DNA of 64,000 nucleotides. Source: Polytrichum commune (taxonomy: Eukaryota; Streptophyta; Polytrichopsida; Polytrichales; Polytrichaceae). Of the stretch, positions 33,301-45,162 are shown piece by piece. A program made the position numbers and the translations under genes. The DNA lies in contig OX485803.1 of NCBI GenBank assembly GCA_950295325.1, positions 4,464,001-4,528,000 of the forward strand. Direction: 5' to 3'. Below the pieces are notes generated by a model. It was not told the DNA's origin and made no database searches. It saw nothing but the letters and a program-made list of their open reading frames with translations. How positions within the stretch are numbered: position 1 is the first letter of the stretch; each line of letters starts with the position of its first letter.

Positions 33301-36230
33301 ATTATGTCAAGGTGCAAGAAGGAAAAAACAAGAAAAGAGAAAAGTTTGTCTTGAGAGATAAAACTCTGAAAAACGCTTGCAACCACTTTATGACTTCTTG
33401 GGCATTTAGGGGTTAACCTCAATCTCACCTGAGTCTTCAAATGCAGGTAAGTTAGAAGTAGGACTCTTAGGCATGCATGTGTTACTCCGTTGTGTTTCTT
33501 AATCAAACTCCTTTTTTGGAAGGGTGTGTGATTTGGTGAGAATCAAAGAACAAATGTCATAAAGACACATGCTTAAAAGAGATTGGAGTATGTCTTTAAA
33601 TTTTGTCACACTACAAGCATATGAAACCTAGGCAACTCATCTCGCATTGGTGAGTTTTCTTACAAATCTACTGCATGCTAGATTTAAGAAAAATTTGAGA
33701 ATGCAAGATGATTTTCACCAACATAAGATGAGTTGCTTGTAGTGACGCCATACTCAATAGTAAACACAATTGGTAAGACCCTATATATTTGGTTAAATAA
33801 TCAACAAACATGCAAATTACCAACGCTAAATAAGGGGAGGTCCAAATTTTAATTTGATATTTACTGATGCTATGTCGTAGATTTGCTAATGCAACAAACA
33901 AGTTCTATTGTAAATCTAATCAGTAGAAGTTAGAGAGCATGAAAAAAAAACCAAATAACATCCACATACATACCTTAAGATGCAACTCCAAAACAATTTT
34001 TAATTGATGAAGGCTCACAAAAGACCTTTAGATGTGTTACGGTCTTCAGGGGAATCTATGACAACATACTAGCTTCAGATCCATTCCAAGTATCAGTTCT
34101 TGTTTCTAGCACAATGTGCTTGAAAGAGATTGGAGTACGTGCTGAAAATTTGTTAACCAATTGAGGCTCCATAGTCAACATAATTGGGGGACCTATGTGA
34201 AACTTTCTTATGGGTCAGGGTGTCAGCGGACTTTGAAAATTCATAACAATTCGAGATTAGCTCCATATGTATCCTGGAATGATCCTGGTATGGAATGATC
34301 CAAGGTACATGGAACAGGTTGTCGTGCCAAAGCACAGAGTCAATTTATCAACAACTGTGCTCAACAATGGAAAAGCCTCTCTGATGCTACAATTTGGAAA
34401 TTCTTTGAAGTAAATGAACCCAAGACAAGGGAAAGTGGACAATTTAGATCCAACAAATCAGGATGTTATTTTCTTCTTCCAAACAGCTGATTGATTCATA
34501 GAATCTGCAAGCCTCCTCAAGCAAACAACTCGTGCAAGCTCCATGGATGAACATGACTACACAACAAATACAGTGTACAAGGAACTTATTGAGATGAAGA
34601 TATGGAAAAAGGGAACCACAGAATGTAGGGGCTAATAAAGTCCTTTGCAAGGAAGACTATGCAGTTTTAGTACCGCAATCCAATTTCTCAAAGATCAGAA
34701 ACATCAGGTGAAGCTGCTGAAAGCGATAAGTGAAACTTGATTATCCTGCACACAATTTGCAAGAATATACAATGAATTGCATCATGATCAGCCTTTCTGT
34801 ATGTCATTATTATCATTGCATACATGATAGCAAGAAAAATCTATCCTAAAAGTGATTACATTGAATGTGAGAAAATCATGCCAATTTTCTCTTATCCCAA
34901 CTGTGCATGTGAGCAGTCTATTGCCATTGTAGCTCAAGAACAAGTATCTGGAAAAAATTACTCACTAAGGGAACCTTGCGTGTAAATTGCAACCAAGAGG
35001 GAAACAAACCAACACTTGTGTTTCATGTTGTTTTTGAATGCATATAAGGTATGCGGGTGTTAATTGGTTAGTTTTATTAATCGGACACCTATATTTGATT
35101 GGAATGTGGTTAGCTGAGGATCAAAGAACAAACATCATAAAGACACATACTTTCTGATTTTTGTCGCACCTGTACCATCAAGACCAGGAAGTTGAGACAT
35201 ATGTATGAGAAATCTCCAGATTCAGAACAATTGGGTTGGCTCATTCTCATCCTGAATAATTAGCTCAGATTGAGGTCTTAGTTCGGAAGGAGTATTCAAG
35301 CAAATTCGTAACGTATTCACCACGCAAAGTAGGTTCCAAACTTCCTAAGAGAGATGTTAAGCACAGTGGTGTTGATGAATTGCAAGGACAAAATAACAAA
35401 TTGAACAACATACCCTACATCATTTAGAGGTAGTTAACTTCTTTTTTATGATAAAGTTGATAATGTTATCATGCAAGGGTTTTCTATCCATTGATAGATT
35501 TCCAAATTAGAGAATCGTCTGTATGCTGTTTCGTTACAGGCAGGGACGATCATACCTGTAGTTATTCTTCAAGGTCATCAAATTGCTTAATCAGCTGCCA
35601 TTTCTGCCATTTCCGCCGTTTCTCTATCTCCTGTTGAATCCTTCACCATCTCTGCTCAGCCATAGCCCTTCCTTTTTTCTCACACTTTAGGGTTTCCAAA
35701 CTACCATTCTAAGAAACTCGACAACTTCTGCACTCGAATCCTGCAATACACACACCAAAGCAAATTTAGGGTTGGTTACATTCAGACTCCGGAAAACAAT
35801 GAGGGGTTTGTCTCTTCAAATGTTAGTTTCGTGCACTTGAAATATCAATGAAGAGAGGTCTAAGTTATCCTATAAAAATCAGGTCACATGTTCACACGGG
35901 ATTACAATTGCCACGGTCATAGGACCTGAGACCCTGGTAGTTCTTGGGAGGACCTCAACTATATCATATATAGTTGAGGTATGGATTTGTTGTTCCCTTG
36001 ACTCGTCTTTTGCATCGACCCGTGTAGAATAGGGAATCGTGAAATTGTGTCTTAGGAGTAACAAACATTGGGTGATTCCTGTTCATTTTCCAAAAATTAT
36101 CACAGGTGACACATATTGGCAGATATTAACTTGGAATGGAGAAAGGATAACTTAATGGAGAAAGGAAAACTTGTCACAGTGGATGTATTGAGGAGGGAGT
36201 CACTTATGACAATTAGAGAAGGGTCTGTTG
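30328..36230. other. Intergenic DNA, no gene recognised
   Basis: The stretch holds no frame with family resemblance. Repeat-like words include GCCGATGG-type motifs at about 31,280-31,870 and a phrase ATCAAAGAACAAATGTCATAAAGACACAT at 33,541 that recurs near 35,114 with minor changes (no more than 20 identical bases in a row). The region 34,150-34,650 has several overlapping minus-strand frames, none of which I can assign. Confidence 0.45.
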
Positions 36231-36265
36231 ATCGAATTCACAGATATGGAAGCCCAGCGAGGTAG

Positions 36266-37085
36266 CGAGGTGAAGAATCCTCTTCTATACATGCAGAAAG
36301 ACTAAAGATCAGTAACATGTCGAGGGATCAATATGAGGCTCAAAAACACAAAAACAGGATGTTAAGTGTGTCATGCGAGGCACATCACAAAGTTAAGTGC
36401 TAATTAGGTCATATTCTACAAGAATATACATGAAGATGTTCGTGTTAAGCCAAAGAACATTCAAGTGTGTTGGGTAGACATCGTTGCCCTATTCTCACAT
36501 AGTCCGTCATTTCCTTAAACGTCTGGGAATGAATGTAGTACAATATACCCAAACCATTCAACCGTAGGGTTTTCGTCTGTGTGAATTAGCAGGAGGGGTA
36601 AGAAATCAGCTCAGCTGCAGGTGGTTTAGAGACACGATCATTTCTGACCTAAATAGTGGAAAACTCGGATATGAAATCCGAGTGAAGAAGATCCTCTTCT
36701 ATACGTGCGCAAAGAAGGGCTAAAGAACTCGGTAATACGTCGAGGGATCGAAGTCAGGCTCAAAAATACATAAACCGGATTTGAATTGTGCCATGTGAGG
36801 CAGTCACAAAGATAAGTGTTAATTAGGTCATATTCTACAAGAACATACAAGAAGACTCTTGTATAAGCCAAATTACATCCACATGTGTCCGGTACACATC
36901 GTTGCCCTATTCTCACATAGTCCGTCATCTTCATCACTTACATGTTTGGGTATGAATGCAACACAATATACTCAAACCATTCTATCATAGGCTTTTCGTC
37001 TTTATGAACTAGCACGAGGGGTAAGAAATCAGCTCAGCTGCAGGCGCAGAAGCACAATCATATCTGACCTGAATATTGCAAAATC
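36266..37085 (+). repeat. Tandem duplication of ~0.4 kb upstream of the PFK gene
   Basis: Unit 1 (about 36,266-36,655) and unit 2 (about 36,680-37,085) align from end to end: AGATCCTCTTCTATAC-like start, GTCGAGGGATC, AGGTCATATTCTACAAGAA, CATCGTTGCCCTATTCTCAC, ATAGTCCGTCAT, and finally GGGGTAAGAAATCAGCTCAG plus CTGCAGG. Unit 2 ends within a few bases of the phosphofructokinase start codon. The duplicated block is therefore leader or promoter DNA. Each unit ends with CAGCTGCAGG, which could also be read as a splice acceptor for a leader intron. Confidence 0.85.
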
Positions 37086-37088
37086 ACA

Positions 37089-40000
37089 ATGCCACCGATG
37101 TTGCCTCTACCGATTGTCAATTCCTCGACGTTCGCTCAGGCTGCCAAATCTTCATCACCCCATATGTTTTGGCATAATTCTCCCATAATGTGTCCAAAGT
37201 CGGCACCAATTCCTGTGCATTTCTTTCCAAAGCCAGCAATGACTATGTTGCAAAAGCAGAGAGAAAACAGGGGCTCTTCGAATCATGAAATGGATCATCT
37301 TGTGTGTTTTAAGTCCACAAGGACAGAGAAGGTGATCAACAGAGGCAGGGCAATGAGCAGTGACCATGGCATGTGTGAGAAGAGAAACCTGAGCTCCAAG
37401 GAAGACTACCCAGATATCGATGATCAACAATTTGGGGAGAGGTTCAAGTTGCCTCATATTACTGATGTTCTGGAGATTCCACCGCGGCCATCCACATTCT
37501 GTATCCAGAGCAGGTGCATTTTTTTCAATCCCTTTAGTATCCTCAGTTTACGTATGTTGATGAGTGTGATATACTTGCTTGGGATCAAAGATCATGTCCT
37601 TCTCAAGGTACCCAGGATCTTCAATAATTAATATAAATTGATAGATACATGACAAAAAATAATACCTCAGTTTGAGAATTCCATCACAGTTTTTGAGCTC
37701 TGAGCAATCTTTAAACAACAGTCAGTCAGTCACTAGAGCCTCAAAATCGGTTTTCTCAATAGCCATAGGCTTGAAAAGCTCTTAGGGCCAATGCATGAGC
37801 ATGCTCGTCTCACGCATAAAATCCATATGTATCATAAGTCTTCATTGCCCACCAAATATATTGGGAGAGAGACGAGTCTCTCATGCACTTCGACTCTCAA
37901 TTCTTGAGTGTGGGAAGGGATTCAGAGGGCTGCCTCTCTCTCAAAAATCGGTGGGCGATAAGGATTTGTGGGTGGAATGAGCATGCGGTCTTGTGCCCCT
38001 CCCCCCCCAAATAGAAAACTTAGGATTGAGAGAATCGTGTTCTAGTGATAATAGGAGCTGCTCTAAACTCGATTATACTAAATAACTTACTGTGAGCTTC
38101 TCATGTCTAGAAGACCAATTAATTTGGCAGAAGCTCTGCAGTACCGCATTGTTATTGATATTGAGTTAACCCTATAAAAGAGCAACTACGACAATTATCG
38201 CGTGTCATACGAGGCAATAATTAGACTCGATCGAGCCATTCCATTAGAAGATTTGTGATGGTTGTTCAGGAGATATTTATAAAGTTGTCTGCAGTTGTCC
38301 ACTGCCAGAGAAAGGGGCAAGTGCTGGGCAATTGGATACTCTGAATAAGATATATGTGCACGACGATGACCAAGTTCTTCTCAAGGTACTGAGTATCTTC
38401 AACATTTAAAAAATGGTAGATACATGACATAGTTTGACAATTCCATCGAAGTCTTTGAACTCTGAACATTCTTTAATTCTCACAGGACACTTTACAATCA
38501 CTACGATTACCACTGTTTGAAACAACAGTTAGCCAGTCAGCCAGTCAGTCAGAACTGAGCTTGATACACATTGAATCCTCATAAACCGTCCCTCGTAGTT
38601 TGCCTTTAGTGATGTGGAAAGGACTTTGCAAGTTCTGCTGAAGGTTGAGTTTAATACAATATATTCGTTGTTGATAATTTCTCAATGGCCACCTTGCACT
38701 GAATTCTCAGGTCATAAAGTACACAAAACCTGCATCACCGGGAGCTGGACCTCTTGACAATTCTTGTAAATTTGTGCAACAATGGTAACACTCAGAAATA
38801 CTTCTAATTTCACACATTGTGACTCATGATAAAACTGTCTTTAGCAATCCATTTAAGTTCTTCCCCACATGATCTTTTTGTGGGTGATGTCTGGAATGTT
38901 TTTGTGATTGTATGTGTAGGGTCCCAAGGGCAGGACCTAGATCAAAAATCTACTTTGATCCTCAGGAGGTCAGAGCAGCAATTGTAACCTGTGGAGGACT
39001 TTGCCCTGGTCTCAATGACGTAATTCGACAGGTCCAAACTCAGTCTGTCAATGCTTGCAATGAGTTTCTTAGTCTCTACAAAAATCACAGAGAATTGTAA
39101 ATATATTATCTGCAATCCAAACTTCAGCAGAGAACATTGTGTGGCACTGGATTGAAAGTCGAACAGCTATTATTCTACTAAGTAAATTGAGCATGGTGCA
39201 TGTACTTTGGGGCTAGAGAAGGTTATTCCTTTGTAGTGATAGGCCAAGCAAACTTGCTGACATAATTATTCCTGACTGGATATGAGGAGGCATATTATCA
39301 TCCGTATATGATAACCTGCCATGGCCTAACCACTACATCCGGTAATGCACATATGTTGTCCTGCCATTGGCTGTAGCAGTCACCTAGTATCTATGTTAGC
39401 GCTATCGTATCTTGGTAAGTTGGACACATATGGCAACCCATGGTAGGGCTCCTTGTATCCATTACCCAATTCGTAATGTTCATTTTATTGCCTAATTACT
39501 TATGAGGTACTAAAGTAGTTGAAAGGAGGAATGTTGTCATTGTCTAGATTGTCATGACTCTGGAAGTCTATGGAGTCAAGCATATCCGAGGCGTTACATA
39601 CGGCTATCGAGGATTTTTTGAGAAAACTTTGCAAGAAATTCCTGTATGTCACCTCCATCTTTTCTTCCATCCTCCAAAAGACATAATAATGACCAAAGGA
39701 TTTGATTCTCTTGACAACAATTTTTTTTTTTGTGGATTTTGACAAACTCACACATCAAAATGAATTTTAACTAAAGTCACATACCCTATTGACTAATCTC
39801 AAGCACATGTGAATTTTTGGACCTACTGATGTTTGGTGGGTCAGTTGACAAGGCATCTGGTGCAAAACATCCATTTAGCGGGTGGTAGTTTATTGGGCAT
39901 CTCAAGAGGAGGTGCAGAGACCTCTCAAATTGTTGACAACTTGGAGGTTAGTTGACAATCATCCCTTGAATCTTAAGTTGTAATGCTCCTTGGGAAGTTC

Positions 40001-43000
40001 ATTCCCTTGTAGATATATGAACCACATGAGATAAAAAAGGTACTTTCCAAGGAGATTTCATGAAAGTCTTGAAATATGCATAGTATATTCTCAAAATGAA
40101 ACTCCTATTTTAAAACTATGGAACATTGAAGAAGACCCCACCTTTAATTGCACCTCAAATTCAAGTGACCGATAGTGACCCCCCGGGAATATGTGCTTGA
40201 GCTTAAGCAGCTCCCAAGGATAGGCAAGCTTATCCAAACAAATCTATGATCTTTGGTTTGCAGGAAAAGCACATCAATATGCTCTTTGTGTTGGGAGGCA
40301 ATGGAACACATGCAGGTGCAAATGCCATCCACAATGAGGTAATTAGTCAATGCAGTTAGCAGTGTGGAAGGTGCAGGAACAAAAATAAAGTCTAAGCTTA
40401 CATAGAGGAGAAAGGTCTTGCATCAACTATCAATTTAACACAGTGAAGTAATTGGATCCAGTGCCGGAAGCGCAAGTTGAAGGTATCAGTTGTTGGGGTG
40501 CCCAAGACAATAGATAATGACATATTGCTGATGGATAGGACATTTGGATTTGATACTGCAGTTGAAGAGGCACAGAATGCCATCAATGCTGCACATATTG
40601 AGGTACCAAATTTCCTCAGGCATCAATTGATGTCGCATTATTAAGTATATCTGCACACTGAATGATCAGAAGAAAGAATGAAACACTAAAGATGACTTTA
40701 ATGTTGCCATTGGTGTGACTTGTCCTGTTGTTTCATCTTCAAGACGGTCTATGTCTATTTGTAATCCAAAACTGAGCATCCCAAGAATTAGAGGGTCCCC
40801 GAAGACTACTGCCTTCTTTCAAATCATGAATAACCTGTACGGACATGGACAAGCCGGCCTGCACCTATCTCCCCCAAAGACAAGCTCCTAGGATGTCACA
40901 TGGTTGGTTGAAATATCCCCACTACAATTGGGTGAACCATTGGTGGTAGGGTGCACTAGAATTCAAGTGCTAGGAAGGCCACCCATGTGAGGAGTATTCC
41001 AGCCTTAGGCGACTCAACCTCGTAATTCCTATGTCATTCGGGTCAAGGTGTTGGGTTTCAGTCATCTAGAAAATTCACTCATAGTCCATTACATTCTTTT
41101 GATGTGCAAATCATCATATGTGTTTGAGTCATGATAATAATATTGCTCTGCAGGCAAATAGTGCCTACAATGGGATTGGAATTGTGAAGTTGATGGGCCG
41201 CCAAAGCGGGTTCATTGCCATGCATGCATCTCTTGCAAGCGGTCAGGTGGATGTCTGCTTGATACCAGAGGTATCATCCTCACAACACATATTATAACTT
41301 TTCCATGAACATTGTGGCAATTTACACTTCCAACCCCACACTATACATTTGAGCGGAGACTATCCTCGAATTTCCCATTCTTTACAGGGTCCCCTTTACA
41401 CTCAAGCTTGAGTTGAGAGTAGCTCTCAACTTGTAATTTTTGGAAGTTTGATATTCGGAGTTGACAAGCTTTCATCCAAAGCTCAAACTATTGAGAGCTC
41501 AACCAATCTTCAAGCTCTCAATAGTGTGAGCACGTGTAATGTGGCCATGTTTAAAGTGAGATATCAAGGGGGCAATGACACTGCAAAGGAACATTCATGA
41601 CAAGCCAAAAAATGTTTGAAAGACCAATGGCATGGGTCCAAAGAAAATGAGAGTTCAAATTCATGTAGGTAACTTAGGACTTTGACCAAGAGCTTGTCCA
41701 GAATGACTAAGAGCTTGTTATAGTTGTTCCATATGGGATGCATGAAGGTGTCATCTAAGCGTTGCAAGTCCAATAGTAAGTTGAAGCTCTCAAGTTGAAA
41801 GCTCAAGTGTAAAGTGGACTTGAGTGAACAAAGCATATGTAGGAATTTCTTAGTATCCACCAACAAGAAGGTTCTCGATCTTTGAGCTCTCAACATCTCT
41901 AGTATAGAAAGGGGGGCCTAAGACTCTCATATTTTGTGATGCCAATTTAATAGGCAAGAAATAAAATGAGGTTCGCATTTGTGGATGTAGGTTCCGTTTC
42001 GTCTAGATGGGCCTACTGGGGTGTTGCACCATATCCAATTTCTAGTGGAAACCCAAGGCCGAGCTGTTCTTTGTGTTGCTGAAGGCGCTGGTCAGGTCAG
42101 CGGTCTACTTATATACTTCCTTGGGACTATGATAGAGGGCTCTTGGCAACAATAAATCAACAATACCTTATCTACCTTCAATGGAAATTTCACTTTCTTA
42201 CATTGTACATGTATTTAAGCAGGAGTTGTTGATAAAGGAGGAGGGTTCGGATGCATCTGGCAACCCTATACTTGCGGACATTGGTGTCCATTTGACCAAA
42301 GAGGTATAATAATAGTAGGTCACTTAGATGATGTCATTAATTGAGCATTTACAGACAAGAGTCAAATCAATTATATTTTGAAGGAGGTGGTGGTTACCAT
42401 TTCAACATACCTACTCCCATATGCCCAACTTCTCAAAATTTAACCCTAGTGTAGGAGATACCCTATTTGTCATGCTAAAACAAACTTATATGATTCTCTT
42501 ACTACATGCACAAAAGCTTACTATAATGTTTTCACCAAAAAACATCATAGTGCAACTTGAGAAACTTCCAAATCCGATGAAATGTTGATTTTTATTATTT
42601 ATTTATTTTGGGGGGGGGGGATTCACTCCCTTTAGAGGCATGAACCACTTGAGATGAAGGATTATTTTGGGGGGGGGGGGTGTATGAAGTAATGCACATT
42701 TGTATGGGATATTTGTATTTATATGAATGCTATTGGAATATATTAACTATATCCTCAAAATCAAATCTCCCATACCCTACAATTTTAAGACTTTTATAAA
42801 TTATCCATTTAAACATTGAATGAGATCCTATATTTTATCATACCGCAATTTCTAGTGGAGGGCTTGGTCCCCCCCCCCCCCCCCCCAACCTTGAGTTTCT
42901 CCAACAAGTACTTAATTGATTGGATTGGTTCCAAGTCTCAGTGCAGTCTATAATTTATATGAATTCAGGTAAGGAGGCACTTCAAAGAAATAGGAATGCC

Positions 43001-44391
43001 TGCTGATGTGAAGTACATTGATCCAACCTACATGATCCGTGCATGCCGGGCTAATGCATCAGACAGCATCCTTTGTGCAGTTCTTGGACAAAATGCAGTA
43101 AGCAACTTTGATAACCTTCAATAATCGTTATAAGTGATCATAATACGCCAATTACATTTTGTCAAACTGTCCTACCAATTGACACATATCTTCATGACAA
43201 TGCCAGTTCTTGCTTTCTTGCTCAAATGGAATTGCAACAAGCTCTCTTTGTCAAAATCAAAAAGCAATTATGGATTTGATCCATTTAGTATCACAACATC
43301 TATAAGATTTTGTTGAAATGTGAATATAATAGAATTATCCCCAAAGTCTCTCAAAGAGGGATCTTTGAAGGACTTCTCTAGTTAGAGCTCATTAGAGCGT
43401 CGTGTGGTGGAGCCTATGTTTGAAACATGGGTGGGACTCATTGGACTTCCTCTTTCAATAGAAAAATCTTGGAGAGCGTAAGGTCTAAAATAGGGTGTGA
43501 TCCATGGGGCCCGCCACCTTAAATTCTAGATCGGCCTATGAAAATATAGCTTGGTCCACTGATCCTAGTATCACAAGTTTAAAGCTAGTTTCTTATAACT
43601 TGGCCCAACTCTTTAAGCATGTTACACCCTAAACTCCGTAATATCAACCCCCATAATGTCACCCACTTTCTAATATCCCGAAACCCTAGGGAACGGATGT
43701 TCGTAGTTCAAATTCCACTCCTTATTGTCACATTTCTCTCCCTTTTATCACGAAATTTGTCATTAATGCAAACCACCAAAGAAGTCAACCCACACCCTCA
43801 CATTGCGACATGTGTCAATATGTGGAGTGTCACCTTCTTATTCTTATTCTTATTCTTATTCTTCTTCTTATGCCACTTGTTGAATGTTGGTGCATGCATA
43901 TGCCACATCGCCCGGGAAGGCCAACTGGAGTGGACCACACCACACCATTAAAATGTTGCACTTTGTGTGATTCCATAGTGTCACATGCTACACTAATTCC
44001 ATAGTATCACGCATCCATGTTAACACTACAAAACTCCATAATATCACGTGCACTTTGGTCGCCGTAGGTGTGATACTACGGAGTTTAGAGTGTAATCTGA
44101 ACCCGAATAAAACTTGGGTCACTGCATACATAAGCTCTCAAACTCACCTGCACTTTGACATGAAGACTTTTATAGATGACTCTACTGTCAAAGTTATTTG
44201 GTTTGACAGTTTGATTTGCACAGGTTCACGGAGCGTTTGCAGGCTATAGTGGCATCACAGTTGGCTTGTGCAACAACCATTATGCATTGCTTCCGATTCT
44301 CGAAGTCATACAATATGCCCGGAATGTCGACCCAAACAGCCGAATGTGGCATCGCTGTCTTACCTCCACAGGCCAACCGAATTTTCTCTAG
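37089..44391 (+). CDS. PFK: ATP-dependent 6-phosphofructokinase (plant type)
   Basis: The product phosphorylates fructose 6-phosphate to fructose 1,6-bisphosphate in glycolysis. There are 13 exons: 37,089-37,513; 38,295-38,385; 38,711-38,784; 38,920-39,031; 39,548-39,643; 39,845-39,946; 40,264-40,338; 40,462-40,602; 41,154-41,270; 41,991-42,095; 42,223-42,303; 42,969-43,097; 44,224-44,391. All phases fit, giving 571 residues. Visible motifs: [13 protein letters not shown] (about 221-233), [29 protein letters not shown] (about 310), PKTIDND (339-345, catalytic Asp region), [14 protein letters not shown] (384-397), ECINxxx-free C-terminus with [17 protein letters not shown] and [14 protein letters not shown]. 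The Lys in PKTIDND is usual in plant ATP-PFKs. It is closest by eye to the Arabidopsis PFK4/PFK5 type. The Ser/Pro-rich first 140 residues could be a plastid transit peptide. An in-frame TGA lies eight codons before the ATG. The protein looks intact. The last intron carries a MITE. Confidence 0.97.
37547..37607 (+). other. Duplicated, phase-compatible alternative exon in PFK intron 1
   Basis: This 61-bp segment has an acceptor (ATCCTCAG) and a donor (CTCAAG|GTACCC), and it would read in frame from exon 1 (phase 2) to exon 3 (phase 0). It ends KDHVLLK where exon 2 ends DDQVLLK. The following 130 bp also resemble the sequence after exon 2 (AGATACATGACA, TTTGAGCTCTGAGCA and TTTGAACTCTGAACA, CAGTCAGTCAG). 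Exon 2 and its downstream intron therefore appear to be a tandem duplicate. The first copy may be a mutually exclusive exon or a dying one; it lacks the PLPEKG part of exon 2. Confidence 0.6.
37595..38550 (+). repeat. Intron-1/intron-2 duplication in PFK
   Basis: About 37,595-37,735 and 38,373-38,535 are related: both follow CTTCTCAAGGTAC with TATCTTCAA or GATCTTCAA, GATAGATACATGACA or GGTAGATACATGACA, and CAGTCAGTCAG near the end. They mark the copy boundaries of the exon-2 duplication. Confidence 0.75.
42611..42886 (+). repeat. Poly-G and poly-C tracts in PFK intron 11
   Basis: Two runs of 10-12 G (near 42,611-42,620 and 42,669-42,680) and one run of about 18 C (near 42,868-42,886) lie within 300 bp of an intron. 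Comparable runs occur at about 2,762, 4,722, 13,230, 13,551 and 17,472 elsewhere in the window. They may be repeat-associated, and they are prone to assembly error. Confidence 0.85.
43623..44094 (+). mobile_element. 0.5-kb MITE-like family M1, copy 2, in PFK intron 12
   Basis: This is the second copy of the element at 16,815-17,309, starting TACACCCTAAACTCCGTAAT and ending with the inverse of TACACTCTAAACTCCGTAGT. It lies wholly inside the last intron of the phosphofructokinase gene, 129 bp before the last exon, in the sense direction. A (TTCTTA)n expansion at about 43,836-43,866 distinguishes it from copy 1. It has no coding capacity. Confidence 0.8.
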
Positions 44392-44907
44392 AGTATCAAA
44401 CTTGGATGGGCGTCTAGTACTGCACATTAATTCTAGTTGGCCAGAAATACAAGAATGCCTCCATTCTCCCCATGTATGGAAAGTCAGCAATAAGCAGACG
44501 CTCAACACTTGGGATGTTTTGTGGACAAAGAGTGCACATGTAACTTACTCAATGTCAGAAACTCCAACGAACGTCGTAGATACGTTGCTATTCACTGTGA
44601 CTTTGGATCAAAACTTTCTTAATGCAAAAGATTGATCCTGTGGCCACACAGCCACAGTATTTGCAAACATTATTGGTACCTGAGATGCCTAGTATTTGTG
44701 TTGATGATTCCCTATGCTTCCTTTCATGTTCACTGGGTTCCACTCACATAGATAGACAGATAGATATACATCGATGAGCAATCTGTATGATTAGCCATGA
44801 TTTTTCGATCACAAATTGACGACAGAAGTAAATTAATGGTTCATGTAGCCCACAATGCATGTAACACACTCCATGATTAGCCATGGAGAGAGAACAAGAG
44901 AGAGGTT

Positions 44908-45147
44908 TTTTTTTTTTTTTGAGACAGAAGGCCAAACCGCCAGCGCCAAAATGAATACCACAAAAGAAAAAACACGCGCCCTCACAGAGGGGAGGCGGGC
45001 CCCTCGGACGCGTGAACACCGCCACGTAAAAAGAGAAAAGAACCGACCCCAACCAAGGACAACCCCCTACCCACCAAAACCCCTGGGACCCAAACAAAGG
45101 GTCGCCTCCCTACCTACGCTGTCTCTTCCAATTCCAGTCCATGTGTA
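44908..45147 (-). mobile_element. Truncated non-LTR insertion, 240 bp
   Basis: It is flanked by the 15-bp direct repeat AACAAGAGAGAGGTT (44,893-44,907 and 45,148-45,162). On the minus strand it runs GC-rich sequence, then GGCGCTGGCGGTTTGGCC, TTCTGTCTC and a poly(A) tail of about 14. The last 40 bp match the 84-bp insertion at 30,226-30,309, so both are products of the same LINE or LINE-mobilised SINE. It lies about 0.5 kb downstream of the phosphofructokinase stop codon. The minus-strand frame over it is not a gene. Confidence 0.92.
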
Positions 45148-45162
45148 AACAAGAGAGAGGTT

